A stretch of DNA of 64,000 nt from the NCBI GenBank assembly GCA_020630615.1, contig JAHDBA010000008.1, positions 1-64,000 of the forward strand. The letters are read 5' to 3'. The number at the start of each line of letters is the position of its first letter. Within the stretch, counting starts at the first letter, position 1. Positions 1 through 7,675 of the stretch are shown here, in pieces. Below the pieces are notes generated by a model. The model had not been told where the DNA came from and made no database searches. It worked only from the letters and a program-made list of their open reading frames with translations. The stretch comes from Myxococcota bacterium (GTDB lineage: Bacteria > Myxococcota > UBA727 > JAHDBA01). Position numbers and translations under genes: made by a program.

Positions 1-70
1 CAATGGTCATCCTCTTCAGGAAAATCAAAAACAAGAGGTTATGCGATGTGCTCTAATAAACACCTAACTC

Positions 71-469
71 TTAATCGCCAATATACGTTACGATGCCCAT
101 AGCCGTGTGTAAGAGAGCATCACTCGTATCTTTCACTGCACTAAGCAAGCCCTTCGCAACAAGTACAGCACCGCCTGCTGCACCAAACACAACGATAGGT
201 ATCGAGTACTTTGGTTCTAAAAGTGCGGCAAAGGGTGCGCCCCCAATCGCAAATAGACCCGCAGCGCTTGTAGCCAAACCTGTGGGATTGCCGCTTTCAT
301 CAAGAGCAAGCCCGACTGGTCCAACACTCATCGTACTTTCGTCGTGATCCTCTTTAATCGAAACGCCGATCGCTTGCTCGAGATTCTTCGCCGCCGACTG
401 AAAGTGGTTTAAATACCTTGCTTGGTCTCTACGTGTTAGTGTTTCAGCATCAAATGATTTCATCTTCAT
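71..469 (-). CDS. small glycine-rich hydrophobic protein, tandem family copy 1
   Basis: I do not recognise this 132-residue protein as a named family. A polar N-terminal third (RRDQARYLNHFQSAAKNLEQAIG) is followed by two glycine/alanine-rich hydrophobic stretches (about residues 67-85 and 90-108) and a conserved tail KDTSDALLHTAMG. It looks like a helical hairpin that could enter a membrane. ATG is preceded by AGGAG at a good distance. It is the most downstream of three minus-strand paralogues (next at 539-940 and 1017-1433). The copies share the SAxxNLexxxG helix, the G(A/V)P turn and the KDxxDAxxH tail. Function unknown; no signal peptide seen. Confidence 0.75.
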   Translation of the reverse strand: MKMKSFDAETLTRRDQARYLNHFQSAAKNLEQAIGVSIKEDHDESTMSVGPVGLALDESGNPTGLATSAAGLFAIGGAPFAALLEPKYSIPIVVFGAAGGAVLVAKGLLSAVKDTSDALLHTAMGIVTYIGD

Positions 470-538
470 TGTTGTCTCCTAATTCTATATTCAAAGAAAG
501 TGCACCCTATCGAGTAAGGCAGCGTTTCAAAGTTGACT

Positions 539-940
539 CTAAAAATCTGCAGAGAAGCCAACCACGCCCGCTCCAATATGAGCGATCGCGTCGCTACTGT
601 CTTTGATGGCTTCTGCAAGGCCGATTGCAACAAGTGCCAACCCACCGCCTGCACCTAGTGCAAAAGCTTTTAAGGGTTCATCGCTATTATAATAGGCAGC
701 AACTGGTACTCCAACGACAGCAACAACACCTGCAGCTGCTCGCATCAGTCCACAAAAATCACCAGGTGTTGGCGAGTGGATATCAAAAGGGCCAATCGAA
801 ATATCTGGATTCTCACCCGAAGCACTTATATCGAGTCCAATAGCGTGCTTAAGATTATTTCCTGCAGACCTAAAATGATTCAAAAAGTGGGGCATATCCC
901 GCCGTGAAATTGATTCAGCATCTTTAAACTTTAAACCCAT
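539..940 (-). CDS. small glycine-rich hydrophobic protein, tandem family copy 2
   Basis: This 133-residue protein is a clear paralogue of its two neighbours. It shares FLNHFRSAGNNLKHAIG near the N terminus, a glycine-rich hydrophobic hairpin in the middle (AAAGVVAVVGVPVAA, then ALGAGGGLALVAIGL) and the tail AIKDSSDAIAHIGAG. GAAGGA lies upstream of the ATG. The gap to copy 1 is only about 70 bases, so the three are probably transcribed together from the 1.4-kb end. No catalytic residues stand out. Role unknown; the glycine-zipper-like segments suggest membrane association or oligomerisation, which is inference. Confidence 0.75.
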   Translation of the reverse strand: MGLKFKDAESISRRDMPHFLNHFRSAGNNLKHAIGLDISASGENPDISIGPFDIHSPTPGDFCGLMRAAAGVVAVVGVPVAAYYNSDEPLKAFALGAGGGLALVAIGLAEAIKDSSDAIAHIGAGVVGFSADF

Positions 941-1016
941 GGTATTTTCCTTCTACGCAGTTTCGATTGCCTGTGAGATGGTATGCCCTCGAAGAAGCCA
1001 TACAATTTCGCAAGCT

Positions 1017-1433
1017 TTAATCTTCTTCCATATTGAGCGAGAGTGAATATTCAATTGTTCCAGCAAGCGCATGAAGTGAAGCGTCTCCGAGGTCTTTCCC
1101 TGCACGAACAATACCGGTTGCAAACTGAAGGGCACCCGCACCAATTGCTGTGAAAAGGTGAAGTGGGCTTTGACCCACGATGGCAACCATCGGTGCACCA
1201 ATGATTATGGCTACCCCGGAGGCAGCCTGGATCAAACCTGAGCTACGCCCAGCATCTGTAGCCGTTAAAATCGTCGCATCCGAAACATCATCAACCTCGA
1301 TAAGCTCAGCACCAAACGAAGACTCTAGATTCTTTTTCGCTGAGGCCCAATGGTCGATTCTGCCCGAGTTGGCGTCCACTTGAGTTTGAGGGTCGAAAGA
1401 TTTTACGATTGTTTGTATATTGAGATTGGTCAT
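1017..1433 (-). CDS. small glycine-rich hydrophobic protein, tandem family copy 3
   Basis: Most upstream and most diverged of the three paralogues: 138 residues from the ATG at 1433, or 150 from an upstream TTG at 1469. It has the shared SAKKNLESSFG helix, the hydrophobic GLIQAASGVAIIIGAP segment and the tail GKDLGDASLHALAG, then a short acidic C terminus that the other copies lack. ATG is preferred because its protein start aligns better with the other copies, but its AGGGAG lies about 15 bases upstream, which is long. Function unknown. Confidence 0.7.
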   Translation of the reverse strand: MTNLNIQTIVKSFDPQTQVDANSGRIDHWASAKKNLESSFGAELIEVDDVSDATILTATDAGRSSGLIQAASGVAIIIGAPMVAIVGQSPLHLFTAIGAGALQFATGIVRAGKDLGDASLHALAGTIEYSLSLNMEED

Positions 1434-1548
1434 ACGCTTTGTATCCAACTCCCTGAATCTTTGGCGCAAAAGAGATCTACAGCCTTTTCTCGAGGCTCTA
1501 TGACGATAGAAACACGTAACAAAGACTAACCTGATGCATCTGCGTTAG

Positions 1549-2670
1549 GTGCGAGCATTTGAATTTAACTTCGAAAAAATGAATAGGTTTATGGCCGAAG
1601 CTGGCCAATATGCCGCCACACGGAATTACGACTATGGGCCGCAGAAGCGTACCAACGTATCCCAACTCTCGTTTGAGATTCGTCATCGCGCGCTTCCAGA
1701 GTGGAAAGTCATTGAGCTTATTCTTCAACACTACTCCTTGGATGCCGTCGAAAAGTTTGTTGATGAAGTTTTGTGGCGGACATATTGGAAGGGCTGGCTT
1801 GAACAGCACCCTTCTGTTTTTGACAATTGGTTGTCAGCACTCAATCTCTCAGATGAATTTCTCGAGCAAACGATTGGCCCAGGGCGGAACTTTCCGCATG
1901 CGTGTATGAACTTATGGTTTGATGAGCTGGTTGAGACAGGGTACCTGCACAACCATGCACGAATGTGGTTTGCGAGCATTTGGGTTCATACCTATCACTA
2001 TTCATGGGAGAGTGGCGCGCTTCTATTTCATCGCTATCTTTCCGATGCCGATTGTGGTTCAAATATACTGAGCTGGCGTTGGGTCACCGGACTTCAAACA
2101 AAAGGAAAAGCCTACCTTGCGAAAGCGTGGAATATCGAAAAGTTCACCGATGGCAGACACCGCCCTTTAAGACCTTTGGCGACTCAAGCGATTGAGGTTC
2201 TCGACGAGACCGTAGCTCGTGAAGCAATAGATTTTGGTGTTCGAATGTCTGATGCTATCAAAGTTGATCATCACAAATGGTTCTTACACGAAGACGACCT
2301 TAATTTACCCATCGATGAAGACGACCTGAACCATATGTCGATTCGCGTGTTGGTGCCGCGTAAGCACTACTTGGGAACACGTATTGTATGCGACGCTCAA
2401 CATCGCATTAAACGTCGTGCAATCGAGTTGTTGTTTAAGACAAAGTACAACCTTGAAGTCCAATGGATTACTGAACACGAACTCAAAGATGGCGACTGCA
2501 CTTGGCGTGCACCATGTGGCCTGACTCGAACGACATTGGATGGACACGAGAAAGAAGTTACATTGTACGATCATCGCTACGATCAAGTTTTATGGCCTCA
2601 TGCATCGAAAGGCTTCTTTAACTTTAAGAAGCATGCTTATCGCGAACTCCAGGAATTGGGATTGGTCTAA
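1549..2670 (+). CDS. photolyase/cryptochrome-family FAD-binding protein, permuted type
   Basis: 373 residues. The N-terminal two thirds match the helical FAD-binding domain of DNA photolyases and cryptochromes: YDYGPQKRTNVSQLSFEIRHR-like start, FVDEVLWRTYWKGWLE, HNHARMWFASIW, then the flavin-contact block DADCGSNILSWRWVTGLQTKG. The usual N-terminal alpha/beta antenna domain is absent. About 130 C-terminal residues follow instead, with WFLHEDDLN and a closing WPHASKGFFNFKK. I recall an alphaproteobacterial flavoprotein family with a similar C-terminal alpha/beta region (motifs like EDDL and PHATKGFF), so this may be a permuted photolyase relative. GTG at 1549 follows an in-frame stop directly; ATG at 1579 is an alternative. 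Whether it repairs DNA or senses light is not visible here. Confidence 0.85.
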   Translation: MRAFEFNFEKMNRFMAEAGQYAATRNYDYGPQKRTNVSQLSFEIRHRALPEWKVIELILQHYSLDAVEKFVDEVLWRTYWKGWLEQHPSVFDNWLSALNLSDEFLEQTIGPGRNFPHACMNLWFDELVETGYLHNHARMWFASIWVHTYHYSWESGALLFHRYLSDADCGSNILSWRWVTGLQTKGKAYLAKAWNIEKFTDGRHRPLRPLATQAIEVLDETVAREAIDFGVRMSDAIKVDHHKWFLHEDDLNLPIDEDDLNHMSIRVLVPRKHYLGTRIVCDAQHRIKRRAIELLFKTKYNLEVQWITEHELKDGDCTWRAPCGLTRTTLDGHEKEVTLYDHRYDQVLWPHASKGFFNFKKHAYRELQELGLV

Positions 2671-2696
2671 ACTTGAATTCGAAATTAACTTCAAAA

Positions 2697-2722
2697 AAAA
2701 CTCCCACGCATGGGAGTTTTCT
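2697..2722. terminator. bidirectional intrinsic terminator
   Basis: A perfect stem AAAACTCCCA / TGGGAGTTTT with loop CGCA, A-rich on the left and T-rich on the right. It lies between the convergent photolyase-like gene and the lipoprotein gene and can serve both strands. Confidence 0.9.
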
Positions 2723-2738
2723 TCTCAGCAACAGATTC

Positions 2739-4226
2739 TTAATACGTAAAAGTACAACGCTTCAAAGGCACAAGCATATCTGAAGAAACATGAAGATAGT
2801 ATTCCTGACCTTCAACAAGTTCGAAAGTTGAACCTTCTTCAGGGAAGACACGCGACGCGCTCGTCAAGTCTTCTTCGCCGATTTTGAGTTCGTTGGTCAC
2901 ACCGAGATCAGAAGGTTGGACATCCGCACGATAAAGAACACCCTCTGGCATATCAAAACTCGGAGGCGCCGCTGGCGACTTTGAACCGGACTCAAGAACG
3001 TAAATATAACGTGCGTTTCCATTGCCCCAAGTAATCGTGCCATCCGAAGATACGCCGACTCCACTTTCGCAGGCTTCCGGTTCGTAATCGATGAAATCAT
3101 ACATGAATGCTCCAAACTCGGGGTAGTTATTCCATTCCGACTCACTCGATCCTCGACGCGCAAGCTCGCCCTCAAAAAAGCGAATCATTCGATTGATATC
3201 TGTTGTGGGAGCACCCGTCACCGAACGATCGAAGCCATGATTCAATTCGGGAGGGTAGAGACCAAAAGCATCCGAAGGGACCCACCCCGCCATCATTGCA
3301 AGACCTGAATCTGAGAAAGTATCAACCCATAAAGGGCCTGCCTCAGTATCCCATTGGCCCACACCGTTCGGTGTGTAGCTGTCCGCATGACAACAGACAC
3401 AAGCGCAGCTATTGATTTGATCGCGAACCCAAGCCGACTCTGAAAGAAATGTTTCATCACTTAAGCGTGGGTCGGTCGCATCGATCGTTTCAACTTTAGG
3501 GTTTGCCCAATAGGGGCGTTGGGTGAGTACATCTTCGCAGCTCGCGTAATCACCAAAGTGACGACCCGGTTCCGTGCAACCTTGAATCGCGTTGTAGGTA
3601 CAGACTTGCCCCTCTTCAGACATTCCTGGGTCATCACCGGGGAGTGGATCCATACAGATTTCATAGGGGACTTGATACACGGTTCCGGGAGTCCCAATCG
3701 TATCACCCGAAGTGCATAATGCGCTGGGCTCGAAACTTCCACCACCAAAACTTTCGCAGCCGGTTTGTGTTGCTGCGCAATCGCCTGAGTTGTCTCCAGC
3801 AGACACGGTTCTCGATGTGCGCTGCGCATAATCAACGTTTGTGCAGGTTCCTAAAAAGCTCTCGAAAGAACATGCTTCACCGAGACGAAGTTCTCCACTT
3901 TGCCCGAAGACTTCTCCGCAATCGCTTGCAATATCCGTTTTGCTCCACGCGTCGCCCACATACTCTTTACACTCATCGCTACTTGAAAAGGGATTCGTAT
4001 AATAACAAGAAGCCTGAACGACTTCGTTATCACTCGCTGCGGGCATCTCTTGTTCCTGAGAAAGGACGTCTACCCCAGAATTGTCATTTGAATTGCTAGA
4101 GTTGTTTGCGATCGTATCGCTACCCGAATCGACACCTCCATCATCCGATGAGCACGCCACGCCTTCTATCAAAGTCGCGAAAACCAGGTGTAACAACACT
4201 AAATGTGAAGGTTTTTTTAAGTGCAT
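2739..4226 (-). CDS. secreted lipoprotein with a CXXCH motif
   Basis: 495 residues. The N terminus has two lysines, a hydrophobic stretch and a cysteine at IEGVAC, consistent with a lipoprotein signal, though the -3 residue is not the usual Leu. A Ser/Asn/Asp-rich linker follows, then a Cys-rich region. Around residue 275 the run SCACVCCH contains CXXCH (C-V-C-C-H), the signature of covalent c-type haem attachment. No second haem motif or distal ligand is obvious, so haem binding is only a possibility. The C-terminal 130 residues look like a beta-rich domain (ITWGNGNARYIYVLES). I do not recognise a family. It diverges from the tetR-led efflux operon. Confidence 0.75.
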   Translation of the reverse strand: MHLKKPSHLVLLHLVFATLIEGVACSSDDGGVDSGSDTIANNSSNSNDNSGVDVLSQEQEMPAASDNEVVQASCYYTNPFSSSDECKEYVGDAWSKTDIASDCGEVFGQSGELRLGEACSFESFLGTCTNVDYAQRTSRTVSAGDNSGDCAATQTGCESFGGGSFEPSALCTSGDTIGTPGTVYQVPYEICMDPLPGDDPGMSEEGQVCTYNAIQGCTEPGRHFGDYASCEDVLTQRPYWANPKVETIDATDPRLSDETFLSESAWVRDQINSCACVCCHADSYTPNGVGQWDTEAGPLWVDTFSDSGLAMMAGWVPSDAFGLYPPELNHGFDRSVTGAPTTDINRMIRFFEGELARRGSSESEWNNYPEFGAFMYDFIDYEPEACESGVGVSSDGTITWGNGNARYIYVLESGSKSPAAPPSFDMPEGVLYRADVQPSDLGVTNELKIGEEDLTSASRVFPEEGSTFELVEGQEYYLHVSSDMLVPLKRCTFTY

Positions 4227-4259
4227 AGGGAATGGATGCGTACTTGATCGCTCGGTTAC

Positions 4260-4284
4260 AAATATTTCTCATGAAATAAATATT
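4260..4284. promoter_or_regulatory. candidate TetR operator
   Basis: In the divergent intergenic region before tetR there is a near-palindrome: ATTTC-TCAT-GAAAT nested inside AATATTT...AAATATT. Position and symmetry fit a TetR dimer site controlling the efflux operon. No experimental support is visible. Confidence 0.4.
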
Positions 4285-4344
4285 CTTTACTCTTCATTCA
4301 ATTTCGTTTACCCATGGTTTGTGAACTGGGAACAAAGCATATCC

Positions 4345-4926
4345 ATGAGTTTTGATGCAAACTCGAGTAAGATCTTAAAGGCCTCTTTAGACATCTTTGG
4401 TGCTGAAGGTTTTGTGAATGTAACGATGACCGAGCTCGCCAAAGCTGCTGAGATGAGCGTGCCTACCTTATACAAAAGCTTCGCCAGTAAAGATGAGATC
4501 TTCCACTCTCTTGTATCTACTTTGATTGTCAATCATGAGTCCGTTCTCGAAATCAAACTTCCGAGCGGTCTTTCAAACCGTCAAAAGCTTGAAATGCTTT
4601 GCATCCAACAGCATGAATGGCTCTTTCAAAATGAAAAGATGCTGGTCTTTATCGCAAAGAATCTGAATCGAATCTTATCCAACTCAGAATCATCGCAAGA
4701 CCCACGAATCATGGGTATGAAAAGACTTGAAGAATGGTTCTCAAAGAATATTGAGCTTCCCAACGATTGCGGATTCAACAATCGAGTTCTCGCACGCGCT
4801 TTTTGGGGCACCATGCATGCATTGTTTCTCGAGGCATTACACAGTGGCAATTATGACGACTTTGTTGAATCGCGTCCTCATATTCTTAACCTATTCATGC
4901 AGGGTATTGGTGCTTCATTGAAGTAA
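4345..4926 (+). CDS. TetR/AcrR-family transcriptional regulator
   Basis: 193 residues from the ATG at 4345. The open frame extends 88 codons further upstream, but that part has no family similarity and overlaps the divergent promoter. The N terminus holds the TetR helix-turn-helix: ILKASLDIFGAEGFVNVTMTELAKAAEMSVPTLYKSFASKDEIF. The C-terminal ligand domain is variable, as usual. It stands 16 bases before a tolC-like gene and heads a tolC-mfp-rnd operon, so it most likely represses this efflux pump until a ligand binds. Confidence 0.88.
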   Translation: MSFDANSSKILKASLDIFGAEGFVNVTMTELAKAAEMSVPTLYKSFASKDEIFHSLVSTLIVNHESVLEIKLPSGLSNRQKLEMLCIQQHEWLFQNEKMLVFIAKNLNRILSNSESSQDPRIMGMKRLEEWFSKNIELPNDCGFNNRVLARAFWGTMHALFLEALHSGNYDDFVESRPHILNLFMQGIGASLK

Positions 4927-4942
4927 GGGCAGGAGAGTTCCC

Positions 4943-6478
4943 ATGCAAAAACGACATTATCAATTTTTCAAAACTGACAAATTGCTGAACGCCTTCGTGG
5001 CGCGTATCTTAATGTGTACGCTTCTTCTTTCAAGTGTATCATTGGGTGCAAGCGAAGGGGCGTCTTCGAGCATCGCTACAACGGGCGCATCACGTAGTAA
5101 CAATGAGCGTGTCAGTGCATTGATTCAGTATGCAATCGAAAACGAGGCCACGGTCGATGCTGCAAATTATCGAGCTGAAAATGACGCTTCGATTGCGGGT
5201 ACACGTTGGACAGCACTTTTGCCGCGTCTCGATCTCAGCGCTTCGTATACCCGTCTCCAAGAGATCGATCTCCCGCCTTTTGATGTGGGTGCCGGCCCAA
5301 TGCCAAACCCCTTCCCCCAAATACTCGACAATTGGAACCTCAAAGCATCCCTTGCGCTTCCTCTTTCCCAGTATTTCACAATGATTCTTCCGCGCATGAA
5401 ACAAAGCAAACTTCAGGAGGCGATCAGTCTTGCGCAAAGTGCACAAGTTCGTGAGCGAATCGCAGTTCAAAGTGAGCAAATGTTTTGGGGTTTGGCGAGC
5501 CTTCGTTCGCAAGCACGAAACTTAGAATCAACCAAGAAGCGAGTCGGCCTCGCACTTGAACTCAATGAGAAGCTCTTTGCTGCGGGTCAACTTCCCAAAG
5601 TTGAGCTTGACGCCATGAAAGCTCAAGTTGCGAATATTGATACAGCGCTTTCTTCAATTGAAGCGCAAGACCAATTGATGGTTTCTCAAATCGCTGCTTT
5701 TATCGGTTTGAGTCATGATGAGCTTCAAAGTAAAAATTGGTTGCCTTTGGCTCTTTCCCTCGATGACCTGATGAATGAGGTCAAGACAAGAGATGCTGCA
5801 AAGCTAAAGCTCAATCTCAATGAAGCCCTTGTTCAGTCCTCGTATGCACAACGCCCTGAGCTCAACGCATTGAACGAAACCCTTCATGTCATGGAGCAAG
5901 AAGTTAAAGTCTCAAAGCGTTCGGGTTTACCGAGCATCAATTTACTTGGGAATTATTCCTATGCGAATCCCAATCAACGCTTTTTTCCTTTAACCAACGA
6001 CTGGAATGGTTCTTGGGACATCACCCTTGCAGCGGGTTGGTCACCGAACGATTATATTGCTTCGCTTTCGCGCACCAAGCGTACGCGTTCAGACCAACGT
6101 GAGGTTCAAGCCAATCTCAATGCGCTGAAGCGACAGATTCGAAGTGAACTCATGAGTGCGCTGACTGAACTTGAGAATGCAAAGCGAAGTCTTGAAAGCG
6201 CTTCTGTCGACTTAAGAATCGAGCGAAGTCGTCGAGAACAATCTCAAACACGTTTGAAAGCGGGTGCGATATCAAGCTTCGAAGATCTTGACCGAGAAGC
6301 CGCGCTTGAAGCTGCTGAAAACAAAGTTCTGAATGAGTTTGTCAAAGTAAGCCTTGCAGAGTCGACCCTCTACCGTGTTCTAGGCATCGCAAGCTCACCC
6401 ACACGCACACACGATATTCAGCAACTGGCAAACACCACTTCGCAACCTCAGGCCAATAGCGGTGGAGGGGCATCATGA
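4943..6478 (+). CDS. TolC-family outer membrane efflux channel
   Basis: 511 residues, with AGGAG before the ATG. A signal peptide ends near residue 40 (LLLSSVSLGASEG). Two internally similar long helical halves follow the outer membrane efflux protein pattern: AENDASIAGTRWTALLPRLDLSASYT in the first and KVSKRSGLPSINLLGNYSYANPN in the second. It would form the trimeric outer membrane duct for the RND pump coded just downstream. Its TGA overlaps the ATG of the longest form of the next gene. Confidence 0.9.
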   Translation: MQKRHYQFFKTDKLLNAFVARILMCTLLLSSVSLGASEGASSSIATTGASRSNNERVSALIQYAIENEATVDAANYRAENDASIAGTRWTALLPRLDLSASYTRLQEIDLPPFDVGAGPMPNPFPQILDNWNLKASLALPLSQYFTMILPRMKQSKLQEAISLAQSAQVRERIAVQSEQMFWGLASLRSQARNLESTKKRVGLALELNEKLFAAGQLPKVELDAMKAQVANIDTALSSIEAQDQLMVSQIAAFIGLSHDELQSKNWLPLALSLDDLMNEVKTRDAAKLKLNLNEALVQSSYAQRPELNALNETLHVMEQEVKVSKRSGLPSINLLGNYSYANPNQRFFPLTNDWNGSWDITLAAGWSPNDYIASLSRTKRTRSDQREVQANLNALKRQIRSELMSALTELENAKRSLESASVDLRIERSRREQSQTRLKAGAISSFEDLDREAALEAAENKVLNEFVKVSLAESTLYRVLGIASSPTRTHDIQQLANTTSQPQANSGGGAS

Positions 6479-6555
6479 AAGCAGCGAAATACACTTCCCC
6501 TTCAACGATTCCATTTCAACAAAAGACCGACTCCCATCTAGGAATAAGCAGCATT

Positions 6556-7611
6556 ATGAAACGACAAGGTTATATCAACGTACTCGGCCTGAGCTTTCTC
6601 ACACTCCTTCTCGGCGCAGGATGTGCCAACACGAGTGAAGAGTTGGCCGATGAATCTGTAGAAAGCAGCAAAGGCGTAACGATCAAGCGTGTTAAAACAA
6701 TTAAACTTGAGGCAGCGAGTGGCAAACAACTGTCCTTACCGGCAGAAGTTGAGCCAGGTCGAGATGCGATGCTTTCATCAACGATGGGTGGAATTGTCGA
6801 GCGAATTCGTGTTCGGGAAGGCGAGCGTGTGAAGAAAGGAACACCTCTTGTCACGATCAATGCCCGTCAAATGGCGTTGCTTCTTAAGCAAGCCCGGGCT
6901 CAGTATGAGATCGCGAAGTTTGAGTACGATCAGGCGGTCGCACTTGGCGACGTCGCACCTGCTGCACAAGTGAAACGGGCAGAGAATCAAATGAAACTTG
7001 CTCAAAGCGGCGTCGATCTCGCGAAACTTAATCTTGAACGGGCCACAGTGTATTCACCTTTTGAAGGTGTGGTTACGAAGATTAATGTAGAGCTTGGGGA
7101 AGTCACTGGCCCAGGCTTGCCGGTCCTTCGCTTGAGCGAAGAAAACAACTTAAAGGTTAAGGTTTCAATTTCAGATCAAGACATTCAGGCGCTGAAAAAT
7201 GGGGCACCCGTTAAGATTCTTGCGCGTGGCGAACAATTGAGTGGGGAGCTTCTTCCCGTACCTATGGTTGCAGACCCGAGCACAAAAACCTTTATGGGTG
7301 AGATTCAGCTCAAAGACTCAAATGGAATTCTGAGTGCAGGGTCAATGGTGAGTGCTGAGTTTGACCTTTCGTCACTCACCAATTCGAAGACGGGCCTTGC
7401 ACTGCCGCAAGATGCGGTGTTGATGCGCAAAGCAGGCAACGGTGTCTATGTCTTGCGCGAAGGGAAGGCAAAGTGGATTCCAATCGAAGTCGGTAGTGTC
7501 GTTGGAAATAAAGTGAGTGTACAAGGCAACGCGTTAAAGCTTGGCGATGCCTTGATTGTTCAAGGCCAGCATGGACTTAACGACGGTGAAGAGGTCAAGC
7601 TACTTCAATAG
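6556..7611 (+). CDS. RND efflux periplasmic adaptor (HlyD/AcrA-type) lipoprotein
   Basis: 351 residues from the ATG at 6556. An earlier in-frame ATG at 6475 overlaps the tolC stop, but starting at 6556 puts a lipoprotein signal right at the N terminus (MKRQGYINVLGL...LLLGAGC) with AGGAA upstream. The body has the barrel-sandwich biotinyl-lipoyl halves (GGIVERIRVREGERVKKGTPLVTIN and LERATVYSPFEGVVTKINVELGE), a helical hairpin between them, and a beta-barrel with membrane-proximal domain. It would bridge the inner membrane RND pump to the TolC-type channel. Confidence 0.92.
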   Translation: MKRQGYINVLGLSFLTLLLGAGCANTSEELADESVESSKGVTIKRVKTIKLEAASGKQLSLPAEVEPGRDAMLSSTMGGIVERIRVREGERVKKGTPLVTINARQMALLLKQARAQYEIAKFEYDQAVALGDVAPAAQVKRAENQMKLAQSGVDLAKLNLERATVYSPFEGVVTKINVELGEVTGPGLPVLRLSEENNLKVKVSISDQDIQALKNGAPVKILARGEQLSGELLPVPMVADPSTKTFMGEIQLKDSNGILSAGSMVSAEFDLSSLTNSKTGLALPQDAVLMRKAGNGVYVLREGKAKWIPIEVGSVVGNKVSVQGNALKLGDALIVQGQHGLNDGEEVKLLQ

Positions 7612-7675
7612 GTGATTGTTTTCTCATTCACTCGAAGCACCGAATTCAAATCCAACAAGAAAGGATAACACAACA

